From NCBI GenBank assembly GCA_964655065.1, contig CAZZLC010000009.1:62001-126000 (forward strand): a stretch of DNA of 64,000 nucleotides. Direction: 5' to 3'. This document shows positions 44,674 to 51,708 of this stretch, piece by piece. Numbering within the stretch: the stretch's first letter is position 1; every line of letters starts with the position of its first letter. The notes under the pieces were generated by a model. That model saw nothing but the letters and a program-made list of their open reading frames with translations, searched no databases and was not told the origin of the DNA. The position numbers and the translations under genes were made by a program. The DNA comes from DRPG01 sp964655065. Lineage in GTDB: Bacteria; Myxococcota_A; UBA796; GCA-2862545.

Positions 44674-44768
44674 ATGGGCTCCTCAAGCAGCCTCCGGGCT
44701 CTAACGGCTTGTTCGGGCCCGATCGACTCCTCGCCCCGCCAGGTGTGGGGACGGCGCCTCGCGGATCG

Positions 44769-45362
44769 TCAGAGCACGCCGGTGATGCCGAGGGAGACCT
44801 GCGGCAGGGGGCCGGTGTCGGGGACGCCGGTCTCCAGGTCGGACCACCGGTCCCCCGACCACACGCCCAGGCCGAGGTTCGCGTGAACCCCCAGGGCGTC
44901 GAGCACCATCACGTCGATGCCAGCGCGGAGTCGCCCGCCGATCGCCCACGCCACCCCGTCGTCACCCTGGTAGTACTGACCGGTGAGCGCATCGATCCCG
45001 ACGAACGGCTGCAGGAGGTCGTCGAGCAGCGCGATCTGGTAGCGGGCCCCGAGGTGGATGGGCGCGAGCGCGGCCCACTCCTTGAGCTTGCCCGTCTCGA
45101 GCTGGCGCTGGACCGGTGGCTCGAGCTGCACTCCGTAGATCGCGACACCGGCGACGGCGTGCAGTCCCGCAATCGCGCGCACCGCGACCTCGGCCTCCCC
45201 GGTGACGAAGTGGAGTCGCGAATAGTTGGTGTAGCCCCCGCGGGCCGTGAGTCGTAGACGCGGAAGAGGGCTCTCGTCGGGCTCAGCGTCCTGCGCGTGG
45301 GCGGCGCCGCTCGCGAGGGCGCCCGCCATGAACCAGCCGTACATCGTCGTTCTTGCCCCCAT
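44769..45362 (-). CDS. Predicted outer-membrane beta-barrel protein
   Basis: A 197-residue protein with a signal peptide (MAGALASGAAHAQ, cleavage after AHA). The mature part shows eight or so amphipathic strands separated by short turns (for example HLGARYQIALLDDLLQPFVG and RLRAGIDVMVLDALGVHANL), as in small OmpA/OmpW-type barrels. No catalytic motif is seen. ATG 45362 is chosen; GTG 45380 and ATG 45344 are also possible. It ends 95 bases upstream of the larger barrel gene and follows the J-domain gene on the same strand with about a 20-base gap. Confidence 0.78.
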   Translation of the reverse strand: MGARTTMYGWFMAGALASGAAHAQDAEPDESPLPRLRLTARGGYTNYSRLHFVTGEAEVAVRAIAGLHAVAGVAIYGVQLEPPVQRQLETGKLKEWAALAPIHLGARYQIALLDDLLQPFVGIDALTGQYYQGDDGVAWAIGGRLRAGIDVMVLDALGVHANLGLGVWSGDRWSDLETGVPDTGPLPQVSLGITGVL

Positions 45363-45381
45363 CCCCTGCGCTGCGTGCACT

Positions 45382-46200
45382 CTACCAGCCTGCGAAACCC
45401 GAGTAGACCAAGACGGACACCATCACCACGAGACCTGCGGTCATCGCGGTGCTCACGCGTTGCTGGCGTGCCTCCAGATCGTCGAGCGACCGAGCCAGGG
45501 CGATCGCCTCTGGACCGGACGCCCGCGCCAGGACTCTCGTGCGCCCGGACCAGATCTCGGCGTACCGCGCAACCAGGAGCTGCAGAACGAGGTCGTCGAC
45601 GTCGGAGGGGCTGCGGATGCCGGCGTGCCACAACGCGAAGGGCAGAATCACGATGCGGTGGCGTCCGCTGCGAAGGTGGACGTGGTGACTGGCCCGCGCC
45701 ATCGGCCAGTCCTCGATCGCGACCTCGATGCGACGCGTCCACCAGGCCGCCCGACGACGGGCGAGCACGCCGGGCGACTCCGGCTTGCGGGCAAGGAAGC
45801 CGCCGTCGACGAGCGCCTCGGCGTCCTGCCAGAGCCGCACCGCCGCTTCGGCGCCGCCCCCACGCCAGTAGCGCGCGTAGTAGGGAAGAACGTGCTCTTC
45901 GAGGTAGGTCTGCGCGCGGTCCACCGCGTTCTCGACGGTTGCCGCGAAGGAGACGGGCCAGCCCACGGCTGGGCTCCCGTTCTCCCGGAGCCACGTCGCC
46001 CGGCGCTGCGGATCGGAGAGCAGCTCGAAGGCGGACGCGATGCGCTTGAACCGCTCGGCGGCCTCGGGGTCGTTCGGGTGCCGGTCGGGGTGGTGGGCCT
46101 TCGCGAGCCGGCGATAGGCGCGCTTGATGTCGGCGTCGCCCGCGTCCCGCGGCACCTCGAGGATCGCGAAGGGGTCTTCCAGAGGGCACCTCGCTGCCAC
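45382..46200 (-). CDS. J-domain (DnaJ-like) protein with C-terminal membrane anchor
   Basis: A 272-residue protein starting at GTG 46200. The J domain occupies the N-terminus: DPFAILEVPRDAGDADIKRA, the HPD motif in KAHHPDRHPNDPEA and FKRIASAFELLSDPQRRATW. It should stimulate a DnaK-type ATPase. There are no Gly/Phe or zinc-finger regions. A middle region (about 75-245) of unknown fold follows, and a single helix at the C-terminus (VVMVSVLVYSGFAGW) anchors it in the membrane. Divergent from the next gene with 25 bases between. A dyad CCACG-ATAA-CGTGG (46197-46210) spans its start codon. Confidence 0.86.
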   Translation of the reverse strand: MAARCPLEDPFAILEVPRDAGDADIKRAYRRLAKAHHPDRHPNDPEAAERFKRIASAFELLSDPQRRATWLRENGSPAVGWPVSFAATVENAVDRAQTYLEEHVLPYYARYWRGGGAEAAVRLWQDAEALVDGGFLARKPESPGVLARRRAAWWTRRIEVAIEDWPMARASHHVHLRSGRHRIVILPFALWHAGIRSPSDVDDLVLQLLVARYAEIWSGRTRVLARASGPEAIALARSLDDLEARQQRVSTAMTAGLVVMVSVLVYSGFAGW

Positions 46201-46210
46201 GATAACGTGG
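46197..46210. promoter_or_regulatory. Inverted repeat over the J-domain gene start
   Basis: CCACG-ATAA-CGTGG is a perfect 5-4-5 dyad in the 25-base divergent region. It includes part of the GTG codon at 46200. It could be an operator or an RNA hairpin that hides the start. Confidence 0.3.
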
Positions 46211-46225
46211 CGCCAGGAGGAGCCC

Positions 46226-46852
46226 GTGCCCCGTCCAAAGCTGCTCGCAGGTGGGCTGGCGACCGCCGGAGTGGTCCTGTTGCTCGGCGTTCTCTTCATC
46301 GAACGCCCGTCGCGCCGCGAGGACGTGCCGCCGCGTGCGCCCACGATCTTGGTGAAACCGACGCGTGACCTCCCGCCCGCGCCGCGCCGTGCCGCCGACC
46401 CGCCACCCGAGGATGGGAGAGACCCTCAGTTCCGTCGGGAGTTCGCCTCCCGAACCACCGACATTCGCGAAGCTTGCGACCTGCCCCTGGAGATGCGCTG
46501 CGACAGCTCGGGGTGCGCAGCGGTGGTCGAGAGCCCCGACCTGGACGTGTTCACCGGCTGGCTTCAGATCCTGACCGACCGCCCGGGCCTGGTGGCGAGC
46601 ACCCTGCTGCGGGACGCGGGCGTCGACCCGTCGCTGCTCCCGTGCGGACGAGCCCTCGATCGACTCGGCGACCAACCCATCTACAGCGTGACCGACCCCG
46701 ACACCGGACGCGAGTGGTGGTGCACGGCGGGCGGCCCTGCTCCGCATGCCCACCCGCGCTCGCTGTGCGACGAGGTGGTCGCCGAGCAGCGGGGCGCGCC
46801 GTTCGCTGGATTCTCGGTCTCCGAGCCGCGACAGCTGCAGTTCCGACGGTGA
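46226..46852 (+). CDS. Membrane-anchored protein of unknown function
   Basis: A 208-residue protein. GTG 46226 has AGGAGGAG just upstream. An N-terminal basic stretch and one hydrophobic helix (about 7-25) anchor it; a Pro/Arg-rich linker follows; the C-terminal 130 residues form a compact acidic domain with six Cys (for example CDLPLEMRCDSSGCAAV) that probably form disulphides if exported. No known family. It ends base-to-base against the convergent gene. Confidence 0.7.
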   Translation: MPRPKLLAGGLATAGVVLLLGVLFIERPSRREDVPPRAPTILVKPTRDLPPAPRRAADPPPEDGRDPQFRREFASRTTDIREACDLPLEMRCDSSGCAAVVESPDLDVFTGWLQILTDRPGLVASTLLRDAGVDPSLLPCGRALDRLGDQPIYSVTDPDTGREWWCTAGGPAPHAHPRSLCDEVVAEQRGAPFAGFSVSEPRQLQFRR

Positions 46853-47254
46853 TCAGGCCGCCACCGCGGGCTCGGGAACGAGCGCTCGCAGGTGCTCGAG
46901 GAGCTGCCGCGGCTCTCCGTTGCGCGACGTGCTCGAGCCAGGAGGCAGGTGCACCTCGGTGCTCCCGTCGTCGATCGCGGCCCGGCAGATCGCTCGCGCG
47001 AGCATCCGCCTCCACACCCCACGGGCGACCTCGCTCGCCTGCGCCGAATCACGCACGTGGCCGTGGCGTCTCAGATGTTTCGCAAGTGCATCCGGGCCGC
47101 TCTCCATCAGCGTCAATTGCAACAGCGTCGGCCAATCGGCAGCGCCGACCGTCGTCAACACCGATGGAACGTGGAGGCGACCTGCATTGACATCGCGCTG
47201 AAACTCGTCGAGTAAATAGGTGCGCGTGCGCGGATCCACGTTCGGCAGCATCAT
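46853..47254 (-). CDS. Small conserved-looking cytoplasmic protein
   Basis: A 133-residue protein from ATGATG at 47254 with a good GGAGGAG upstream. The first 70 residues are helical with charged/hydrophobic heptad-like pattern (DEFQRDVNAGRLHVPSVL), then a helix rich in Arg and Ala. No signal or membrane helix is seen, and I recognise no family. It is divergent from the beta-helix kinase gene across a 207-base region that holds two palindromes, suggesting shared regulation. Confidence 0.65.
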   Translation of the reverse strand: MMLPNVDPRTRTYLLDEFQRDVNAGRLHVPSVLTTVGAADWPTLLQLTLMESGPDALAKHLRRHGHVRDSAQASEVARGVWRRMLARAICRAAIDDGSTEVHLPPGSSTSRNGEPRQLLEHLRALVPEPAVAA

Positions 47255-47335
47255 CGGGAACTCCTCCGTCAGCAGTCAGGCAGGACAGGATGGTCCGAGG
47301 CAACATCGATTCCGGACACTCGATGGCTCGTTTGT

Positions 47336-47349
47336 TGAACAGACGTTCA
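47336..47349. promoter_or_regulatory. LexA-like dyad GAAC-N4-GTTC
   Basis: TGAAC-AGAC-GTTCA: GAACAGACGTTC fits the Gram-positive LexA box GAACRNRYGTTC, and the GTTCAG end also recalls the motif reported for Myxococcus LexA. It lies in the most AT-rich intergenic region of the window. A role in SOS control is speculative because no repair gene is adjacent. Confidence 0.3.
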
Positions 47350-47390
47350 GAACTCTATTGGGTCGCTTCGCCACCGGCTACGAGGTTTGT

Positions 47391-47405
47391 GAGCGATATT
47401 CGCTC
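47391..47405. promoter_or_regulatory. Palindrome upstream of the beta-helix kinase gene
   Basis: GAGCGA-TAT-TCGCTC has perfect 6-base arms, about 57 bases before ATG 47462. It is a good operator or 5' UTR hairpin candidate. Confidence 0.35.
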
Positions 47406-47461
47406 CGACCTCGTCGCGAGCCAGTTTGCAGCCCCACAACCCCACGAGGAGCGAGCTTCGG

Positions 47462-49732
47462 ATGGACCAGCCTCCAAACTCTGACGAGCTGATCGGGCGC
47501 CTCGTGGGCGACCGGTTCGTGGTCCGGGAGCTCCTCGCCCGCGGCGCGATGGGCCGCGTCTACGCCGCGGAGCAGGTCCCGCTCGGGCGAAAGGTGGCCG
47601 TCAAGTTTCTCGACGTCGGCACCATCGAGCCCTCCCAGGAGTGGGCCGATCGCTTCAGGAGAGAAGCCGCCTCCCTGGCCGCACTCACGTCGCCCCACAC
47701 GGTCCGCATCATCGACTACGGCTGGTGGGATGGTCAGTCCTACCTGGTGATGGAGTTCATCGAGGGCGAGCCGCTGTCGGCCATCCTCAAGCAGGGACCG
47801 ATCGCGACCACGCGGGCGCTGGACTTCGCCCTGCAGGTCTGCGACAGCCTCCAGGAGGCCCACTCCCGCGGACTCGTCCACCGCGACCTCAAGCCCGAGA
47901 ACCTGCTCCTCACGCACTCCGCGGACGGCCGCGAGTGGATCAAGGTCGTCGACTGGGGGCTCGTGAAGGACCTCCGGATCGAGAGCGACCAGACCGAGAA
48001 GGGCATCCTGCTCGGTACCCCCGCCTACATGGCGCCCGAGCAGATCCGCGGGGAGCCGCTCGACGGCCGCGTGGACATCTACGCCCTCGGCGTGACCTTG
48101 TTCCTGATGCTCACGGGCAAGAAGCCCTTCGATGCGCGCACGACCACCGCAGGCATCCTGCTCACCCACCTTCAGGAGCCGCCCTCGGCGCTCCTCGACG
48201 CCCATCCCACCGGCGACTTCCCCGAGGGGCTCGACGAGGTGCTCCAGCGCTGTCTTGCCAAGCGTAGGCAGGACCGGTACGGCTCCGCCTTCGAGGTGGC
48301 GCGCGACCTGCAGGTCCTCCACCGCATGCTCACCGGCGAGCCGTCCACGGGCACCTCGCTCGCCTCGGTCCCTCCGCGAAGTCTACGGTCCGTCTCGTCA
48401 GTCACGGCGGTGGACTGGCAGAGCGACGGCGCCCAGAGCCAGGGCCGCTGGTCGGCTCTCGGCGTGGCGCTGGGGGCCGGCGTGGCGCTGTTCCTCGTCG
48501 CGCTCGGTGCAGGGGTGTTCGCCGCGTGGGCCACCCGCAGCCAGCAGGTCAACGAGATCTCGGGCACGTTGACCGGGGACATCGAGTGGACCCCCGACGA
48601 GCTCTATGTCCTCACCGAGCCCGTGTTCGTGGAGGACGGTACGCTCACCATCCTCGCTGGCACGGAGGTCCACGGCCGGGAGGGCTCCGCTCTCATCGTG
48701 ACCCAGTCGGCGACGCTGCGAGCGGCAGGTCGCGCCGACGCGCCCATCGTGTTCACGTCGGACCAGCCGGAAGGCGAGCGTGCGCCAGGGGACTGGGGAG
48801 GCATCGTGCTGCTCGGGTCGGCTCCCGTCAACGTGGGCAACGGCCGCATCGAGGGCGTCGACCCCGAGGACGAACGCAGTGCCTACGGCGGCGACGACCC
48901 CGAGTCCAACTGCGGTGTCCTCGAGTACGTGCGCATCGAGTTCTCCGGCTTCGAGGCCTGGGCGAACAGCGAGCTCAACGGCCTCACGCTGGGTGGCTGC
49001 GGCAGCCGCACCATCGTCCGCCACGTCCAGGTCCATCAGGGTCTCGACGACGGCGTCGAGCTCTTCGGCGGCACCGCCGATCTGTCGCACGTCGTGATCA
49101 GCCAGCCCGGCGACGACGGGCTCGACTGGGACCAGGGCTGGAGCGGCCGGGCGCAGTTCGTGCTGGTGCAGCTCGGAGATGACCGAGGCCAGAACGCGAT
49201 CGAGGCCGACAACCTCGACGAGGACCACGACGCCAAGCCCCGCTCGGCGCCCCACCTGTCGCACGTCACCCTGCTGGGGTCTCGCAGTCCGCAGGTCGCA
49301 CAGCGGGCCATCGTCCTGCGCCGGGGCACTGCCGGACGGATCGAGAACGTGGTGTTGGGCGGCTTCCGTCGCGGTGCGGTGGAGATCGGCGACGAGGCCA
49401 CGGCCCGCCAGGCCCGCGCCGGGCGCCTCGCCCTCGGACCCGGCGTCATGTTCGAGCTCGGCGACGACGGCCGGACGCCCTTCCCCGAAGAGGAGGACGA
49501 CGACGGCGGCTTCGACGAGAGCTCCTTCCCCGAGGAGATGGCGATGATGCCGGGCTCCCTCGATCTCCTCGTGCCGGGCTTCGCGCCGAGCGCGAAGGCG
49601 CTGGCGATGACCGGGGCCACGCCACTCCCCGACGACGAGTTCTGGGACGCGGCCGCGACCTGGTTCGGCGCGGTTCGTCCCGGGGCCGAGACCACCTGGC
49701 TCGACGGCTGGACCGCGTTCCCGGAGAACTGA
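47462..49732 (+). CDS. Transmembrane Ser/Thr kinase with beta-helical ectodomain
   Basis: A 756-residue protein. Kinase, residues 10-280: Gly-loop ARGAMGRVYAA, Lys48 in VAVKFL, HRDLKPEN (His140) and KVVDWGLVK, where DFG is DWG, a common variant in bacterial kinases. APE appears as YMAPEQIRGE. A transmembrane helix lies near 330-360. The exported part (about 365-690) contains the repeated strands of a right-handed beta-helix seen in surface proteins of Bacteroidetes and myxobacteria: WGGIVLLGSAPVN, YGGDDPESNCGVLEYVRIEF, NGLTLGGCGSRT and DDGVELFGGTADLSHV. The last 70 residues are acidic. The kinase is probably active and senses the surface through this helix. ATG 47462 has GAGGAG at a longer-than-usual distance. 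Confidence 0.92.
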   Translation: MDQPPNSDELIGRLVGDRFVVRELLARGAMGRVYAAEQVPLGRKVAVKFLDVGTIEPSQEWADRFRREAASLAALTSPHTVRIIDYGWWDGQSYLVMEFIEGEPLSAILKQGPIATTRALDFALQVCDSLQEAHSRGLVHRDLKPENLLLTHSADGREWIKVVDWGLVKDLRIESDQTEKGILLGTPAYMAPEQIRGEPLDGRVDIYALGVTLFLMLTGKKPFDARTTTAGILLTHLQEPPSALLDAHPTGDFPEGLDEVLQRCLAKRRQDRYGSAFEVARDLQVLHRMLTGEPSTGTSLASVPPRSLRSVSSVTAVDWQSDGAQSQGRWSALGVALGAGVALFLVALGAGVFAAWATRSQQVNEISGTLTGDIEWTPDELYVLTEPVFVEDGTLTILAGTEVHGREGSALIVTQSATLRAAGRADAPIVFTSDQPEGERAPGDWGGIVLLGSAPVNVGNGRIEGVDPEDERSAYGGDDPESNCGVLEYVRIEFSGFEAWANSELNGLTLGGCGSRTIVRHVQVHQGLDDGVELFGGTADLSHVVISQPGDDGLDWDQGWSGRAQFVLVQLGDDRGQNAIEADNLDEDHDAKPRSAPHLSHVTLLGSRSPQVAQRAIVLRRGTAGRIENVVLGGFRRGAVEIGDEATARQARAGRLALGPGVMFELGDDGRTPFPEEEDDDGGFDESSFPEEMAMMPGSLDLLVPGFAPSAKALAMTGATPLPDDEFWDAAATWFGAVRPGAETTWLDGWTAFPEN

Positions 49733-49739
49733 CCGGAGA

Positions 49740-50354
49740 CTACGCGGTTCGCCTCGCCCGCCCTCGGTGCACCGGCGTGATGTTCAGCGGGCGGCGACCG
49801 TGCCCGTGCAGCGCCTCGAGCTCGAAACCGGCGGCCGAGATGAGCTCGGCGGCATCACGGGTGAGGTGGCAGCCAGCCGCGAGGCGAGCCCAGAGCGGGT
49901 CGAGGGCACGCTGTACCCACTCGGTTGGGCGATGATCGGAGCGTGTGTGCTCCGCGAAGTGCAGCGTCCCTCCAGGCGCCAGGACCCGACGGATCTCGGC
50001 GAGCGCGGCGGCGGGCTCGGGCACGGTGCAGAGCGTGAAGGTCAGCACGACCTCGTCGAAGGAACCATCGTCGAAGGGCATGGCGTCCGCGAAGGCCGAG
50101 ACGAGCTCGACGTCTCGATCGAGGCTCTCGATGCGTCGCTCTGCGCGTGCCCGCATGTGCGGATCAGGCTCGATCGCGGTCAGCGAGGTGACCCCATCGA
50201 AGTCGTAGTGTCCGAGGTTCAGACCGGTGCCGAACCCGATCTCGAGGATCCGGCCCCGGGCGTGGGGGACCACGCGCTCGCGGATCGGGAGCATCGGCCG
50301 CATGGTCCAGTCGACGATGGCCGCCACCAGCGGGTGGCCGTTGGGGTTTCGCAC
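49740..50354 (-). CDS. Class I SAM-dependent methyltransferase
   Basis: A 204-residue methyltransferase with motif I LEIGFGTGLNLGHY, motif II AIEPDPHMR, AFADAMPFDDGSFDEVVLTF for motifs III-IV, and RRVLAPGGTLHFAEH. The final 70 residues are an Arg-rich cap (TEWVQRALDPLWARLAAGCH), similar to PMT/UbiE-like small methyltransferases. The acceptor is unknown. GTG 50354 has GGAGG about seven bases upstream. It lies 12 bases after the Nudix gene and is probably co-transcribed with it. Confidence 0.9.
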   Translation of the reverse strand: MRNPNGHPLVAAIVDWTMRPMLPIRERVVPHARGRILEIGFGTGLNLGHYDFDGVTSLTAIEPDPHMRARAERRIESLDRDVELVSAFADAMPFDDGSFDEVVLTFTLCTVPEPAAALAEIRRVLAPGGTLHFAEHTRSDHRPTEWVQRALDPLWARLAAGCHLTRDAAELISAAGFELEALHGHGRRPLNITPVHRGRARRTA

Positions 50355-50366
50355 CTGGGTCCTCCG

Positions 50367-50789
50367 TCAGACGTCGAGATGGCCGCGAGAACGCGCCCAC
50401 TGCCGAATGGCCCAGCGGTCGGCGTCGAGCCGCAGGGTCGACGAGGCTTCGCGCCAGTCCATCCACCCGAGCTCGTGATCCGGTTCGAGCGCGTCCCCTT
50501 CGGCGAGGATGCGGCAGGAGACGTAGTGCGAGAGCTTGTTGAGATGGTCGATGGCCTGCCTGACGATTCCGATGCGGTCGATGACCTCGACCGCGAGCCC
50601 CGTCTCCTCCGCCACCTCGCGGACCACCGCGACCAGATCGTCCTCGCCGGGTTCGATGCCGCCGCCAGGGAGGTGGAGCGGTCCCCCACGGTCCCGGACC
50701 ACTGCGAGTCCGCGAACGGAGTCGTAGACGACGCCATAGGCGCCCGGACGGACCCTCGCGCCGCGAATGGGTGTGCCGAATTGCCGCAT
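50367..50789 (-). CDS. Nudix hydrolase
   Basis: A 140-residue protein. The Nudix box is complete: GGGIEPGEDDLVAVVREVAE followed by ETGL (Gx5Ex7REUxEExGU), near residues 42-65. A beta core precedes it (GAYGVVYDSVRGLAVVRDRG). Enzymes of this size hydrolyse nucleoside diphosphates linked to another moiety; specificity cannot be told. It is the first gene of a two-gene unit with the methyltransferase and divergent from the membrane protein at 50875. Confidence 0.93.
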   Translation of the reverse strand: MRQFGTPIRGARVRPGAYGVVYDSVRGLAVVRDRGGPLHLPGGGIEPGEDDLVAVVREVAEETGLAVEVIDRIGIVRQAIDHLNKLSHYVSCRILAEGDALEPDHELGWMDWREASSTLRLDADRWAIRQWARSRGHLDV

Positions 50790-50874
50790 CGCATCTCCCC
50801 CGGGAAATTGCCGGGCAGGCCTCGTCTTGGTGGGCTACCTATCGTCGCTCTCGCGACACGGAGGAGAGAGGGGC

Positions 50875-51657
50875 ATGGTCGGAGTTCTCGGGGCATTCGC
50901 TGCACTCGCGACGTGTCCCGACCCACCCGAACGCGAGCTCGTTCACTCGGCTCGTCAGGTCCTGCAGGCGTTCGACGCCGCCGATGCCGATCTGCTCGAT
51001 CTTGGGCGCGCCGGCCTGCAGAGATCGCTGCCTTGCCTCCACGAGACCCCTTCTCCCGCCACGTTGCGGGTGCTCCACCGTGCGATGGCGCTCCTCGCCT
51101 ACGTCGACCGGGACGCCGATGCGTCGACCCGGGCATGGGCCGCGCTGCGCACGCTCGACCCGACGGCCCGGCCCGACCCGAGACGGTTCCCCCGCGGGCA
51201 CGGCGCCTGGGCCGCCTTCGAGGCCGTCGACGACCTGACCGGCGAGTCGCGCCCTATCCCCCACCGCCGCCGCGCCCGGTGGTTCGTCGACGGGGTCCGC
51301 TCGCGCAGGGTTCCCGGCGACCGAGCCTTCGTGCTGAGCGCGCGGCCCCGTGCGAGCGGCCCAGACACGACGTTCACGGGATACTTCTACCGCCCGGAGG
51401 GGCTCCCGAGGCTCCAACGTCCAGTGAGGCCCCGAGCCCGCGGGGTGGCCATCGGGGTGGCGAGCGGCCTCGTCGCAGCCGGAACGGGGGTGCTCGCCTG
51501 GGGGGCCACCCTCGAGCGCTCCCTGCTCGGGGGGCGGATTCCCCCGAGCGAAGTCCTCACGAAGCAATCTGCGGCAAATCGGCGGTACGCGCTTGGCACC
51601 GTGCTGGTCGGGGCCGGTGGGTCGCTCGGACTGCTGACGTTCTCGATACGACGATAA
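50875..51657 (+). CDS. Membrane protein of unknown function
   Basis: A 260-residue protein from ATG 50875, with GGAGGAG upstream. The start MVGVLGAFAALATC is hydrophobic and may be a signal. The middle is helical and Arg-rich (about 50-185). Two hydrophobic segments near the C-terminus (about 190-215 and 236-255) suggest an anchored hairpin. It resembles no family I know. It ends 51 bases before the transporter-ATPase gene, on the same strand. Confidence 0.7.
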   Translation: MVGVLGAFAALATCPDPPERELVHSARQVLQAFDAADADLLDLGRAGLQRSLPCLHETPSPATLRVLHRAMALLAYVDRDADASTRAWAALRTLDPTARPDPRRFPRGHGAWAAFEAVDDLTGESRPIPHRRRARWFVDGVRSRRVPGDRAFVLSARPRASGPDTTFTGYFYRPEGLPRLQRPVRPRARGVAIGVASGLVAAGTGVLAWGATLERSLLGGRIPPSEVLTKQSAANRRYALGTVLVGAGGSLGLLTFSIRR

Positions 51658-51659
51658 GC

Positions 51660-51667
51660 CCGGTTAC
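51660..51667 (+). promoter_or_regulatory. CCGGTTAC upstream motif
   Basis: CCGGTTAC just after the preceding stop and 41 bases before the CTG start of the transporter-ATPase gene, oriented with the gene. The following bases complete TACCAT, a fair -10 hexamer. Confidence 0.32.
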
Positions 51668-51696
51668 CATGCGGGACAGCCGCGTACGCGGCTCGC

Positions 51697-51703
51697 GAGG
51701 AGG
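51697..51703 (+). promoter_or_regulatory. Ribosome binding site for a CTG start
   Basis: GAGGAGG five bases before CTG 51709. No ATG, GTG or TTG lies in frame between the preceding stop and GTG 51778, which is already inside the first conserved transporter motif. Confidence 0.6.
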
Positions 51704-51708
51704 CTCCC

